From: an uncultured Lachnospiraceae bacterium
GTDB lineage: Bacteria; Bacillota_A; Clostridia; Lachnospirales; Lachnospiraceae
DNA: 5,835 nt
Assembly (NCBI GenBank): GCA_910585655.1
Contig: CAJUFW010000198.1
Span: 1-5,835, forward strand
Reading direction: 5' to 3'
Shown here: one piece after another, positions 5,813-5,835 of the stretch
Numbering within the stretch: position 1 is the stretch's first letter
Layout of the letters: each line of letters begins with the position of its first letter
Program-made: the position numbers and the translations under genes
Notes under the pieces: model-generated
What the model was told of the DNA's origin: nothing
What the model saw: only the letters and a program-made list of their open reading frames with translations
Database searches by the model: none

Positions 5813-5835
5813 AGATCGGAAGAGCACACGTCTGA
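5813..5835 (+). other. Illumina adapter sequence at contig end (artefact)
   Basis: The final 23 bases begin AGATCGGAAGAGC, the shared start of Illumina TruSeq adapters, and continue with the ten bases of the read-1 adapter (ACACGTCTGA). This is library sequence, not genome. In the citrate synthase frame it encodes IGRAHV and a TGA stop (5833-5835), creating a false C-terminus, and it also supplies the start of a spurious minus-strand reading that begins MCSSDL. Confidence 0.97.

Noticed and set aside
5467..5829. 120-residue minus-strand reading opposite citrate synthase
   Set aside because: It is antisense to a well-supported gene and its start lies in adapter sequence (MCSSDL).
1..5835. CRISPR array, tRNA, rRNA or insertion sequence
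   Set aside because: No regularly spaced repeats, cloverleaf, rRNA motif, transposase or paired terminal repeats with target duplication were seen by eye.

Overview
The window looks like the end of a contig from a low-to-moderate GC Gram-positive bacterium, most likely a gut Clostridia/Lachnospiraceae-type organism. This is inferred from purine-rich Shine-Dalgarno sites, extended -10 promoters, AT-rich intergenic DNA and protein sequences of Firmicutes type; no marker gene fixes the species.

Layout. Positions 1-98 hold an imperfect hairpin and no gene. A rightward gene (start best placed at 174, stop 1727) encodes a two-part protein: an AAA-like P-loop ATPase followed by a C-terminal PD-(D/E)XK nuclease domain. 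It is clearly AT-richer than its neighbours and looks like an accessory gene. A short spacer with two hairpins and a repeated extended -10 motif leads into kptA (1817-2392), a Tpt1/KptA-family RNA 2'-phosphotransferase with its catalytic Arg-His-Arg-Arg set intact. A bidirectional hairpin terminator separates kptA from a convergent gene on the minus strand (4093-2444) for an ABC-F ATPase of the YkpA/YbiT type. A 545-base AT-rich divergent intergenic region carries promoters for the ABC-F gene and for a rightward citrate synthase gene (from 4639). The citrate synthase gene runs off the end of the real sequence.

The last 23 bases (5813-5835) are an Illumina adapter read-through, not genome. They give the citrate synthase reading frame a false ending (EIGRAHV and a TGA stop), exactly where the catalytic aspartate and the rest of the small domain should follow. 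The 398-residue protein is therefore an assembly artefact of a longer one.

The genes do not form one pathway. Two act on RNA or the ribosome (KptA, ABC-F), one is a central-carbon enzyme, and one is a poorly characterised ATPase-nuclease. I see no CRISPR array, tRNA, rRNA, transposase or clear new multi-gene system. The points most worth a second look are the adapter artefact, the ATPase-nuclease fusion, and the clustering of all degenerate ABC motifs of the ABC-F protein in one of its two ATP sites.
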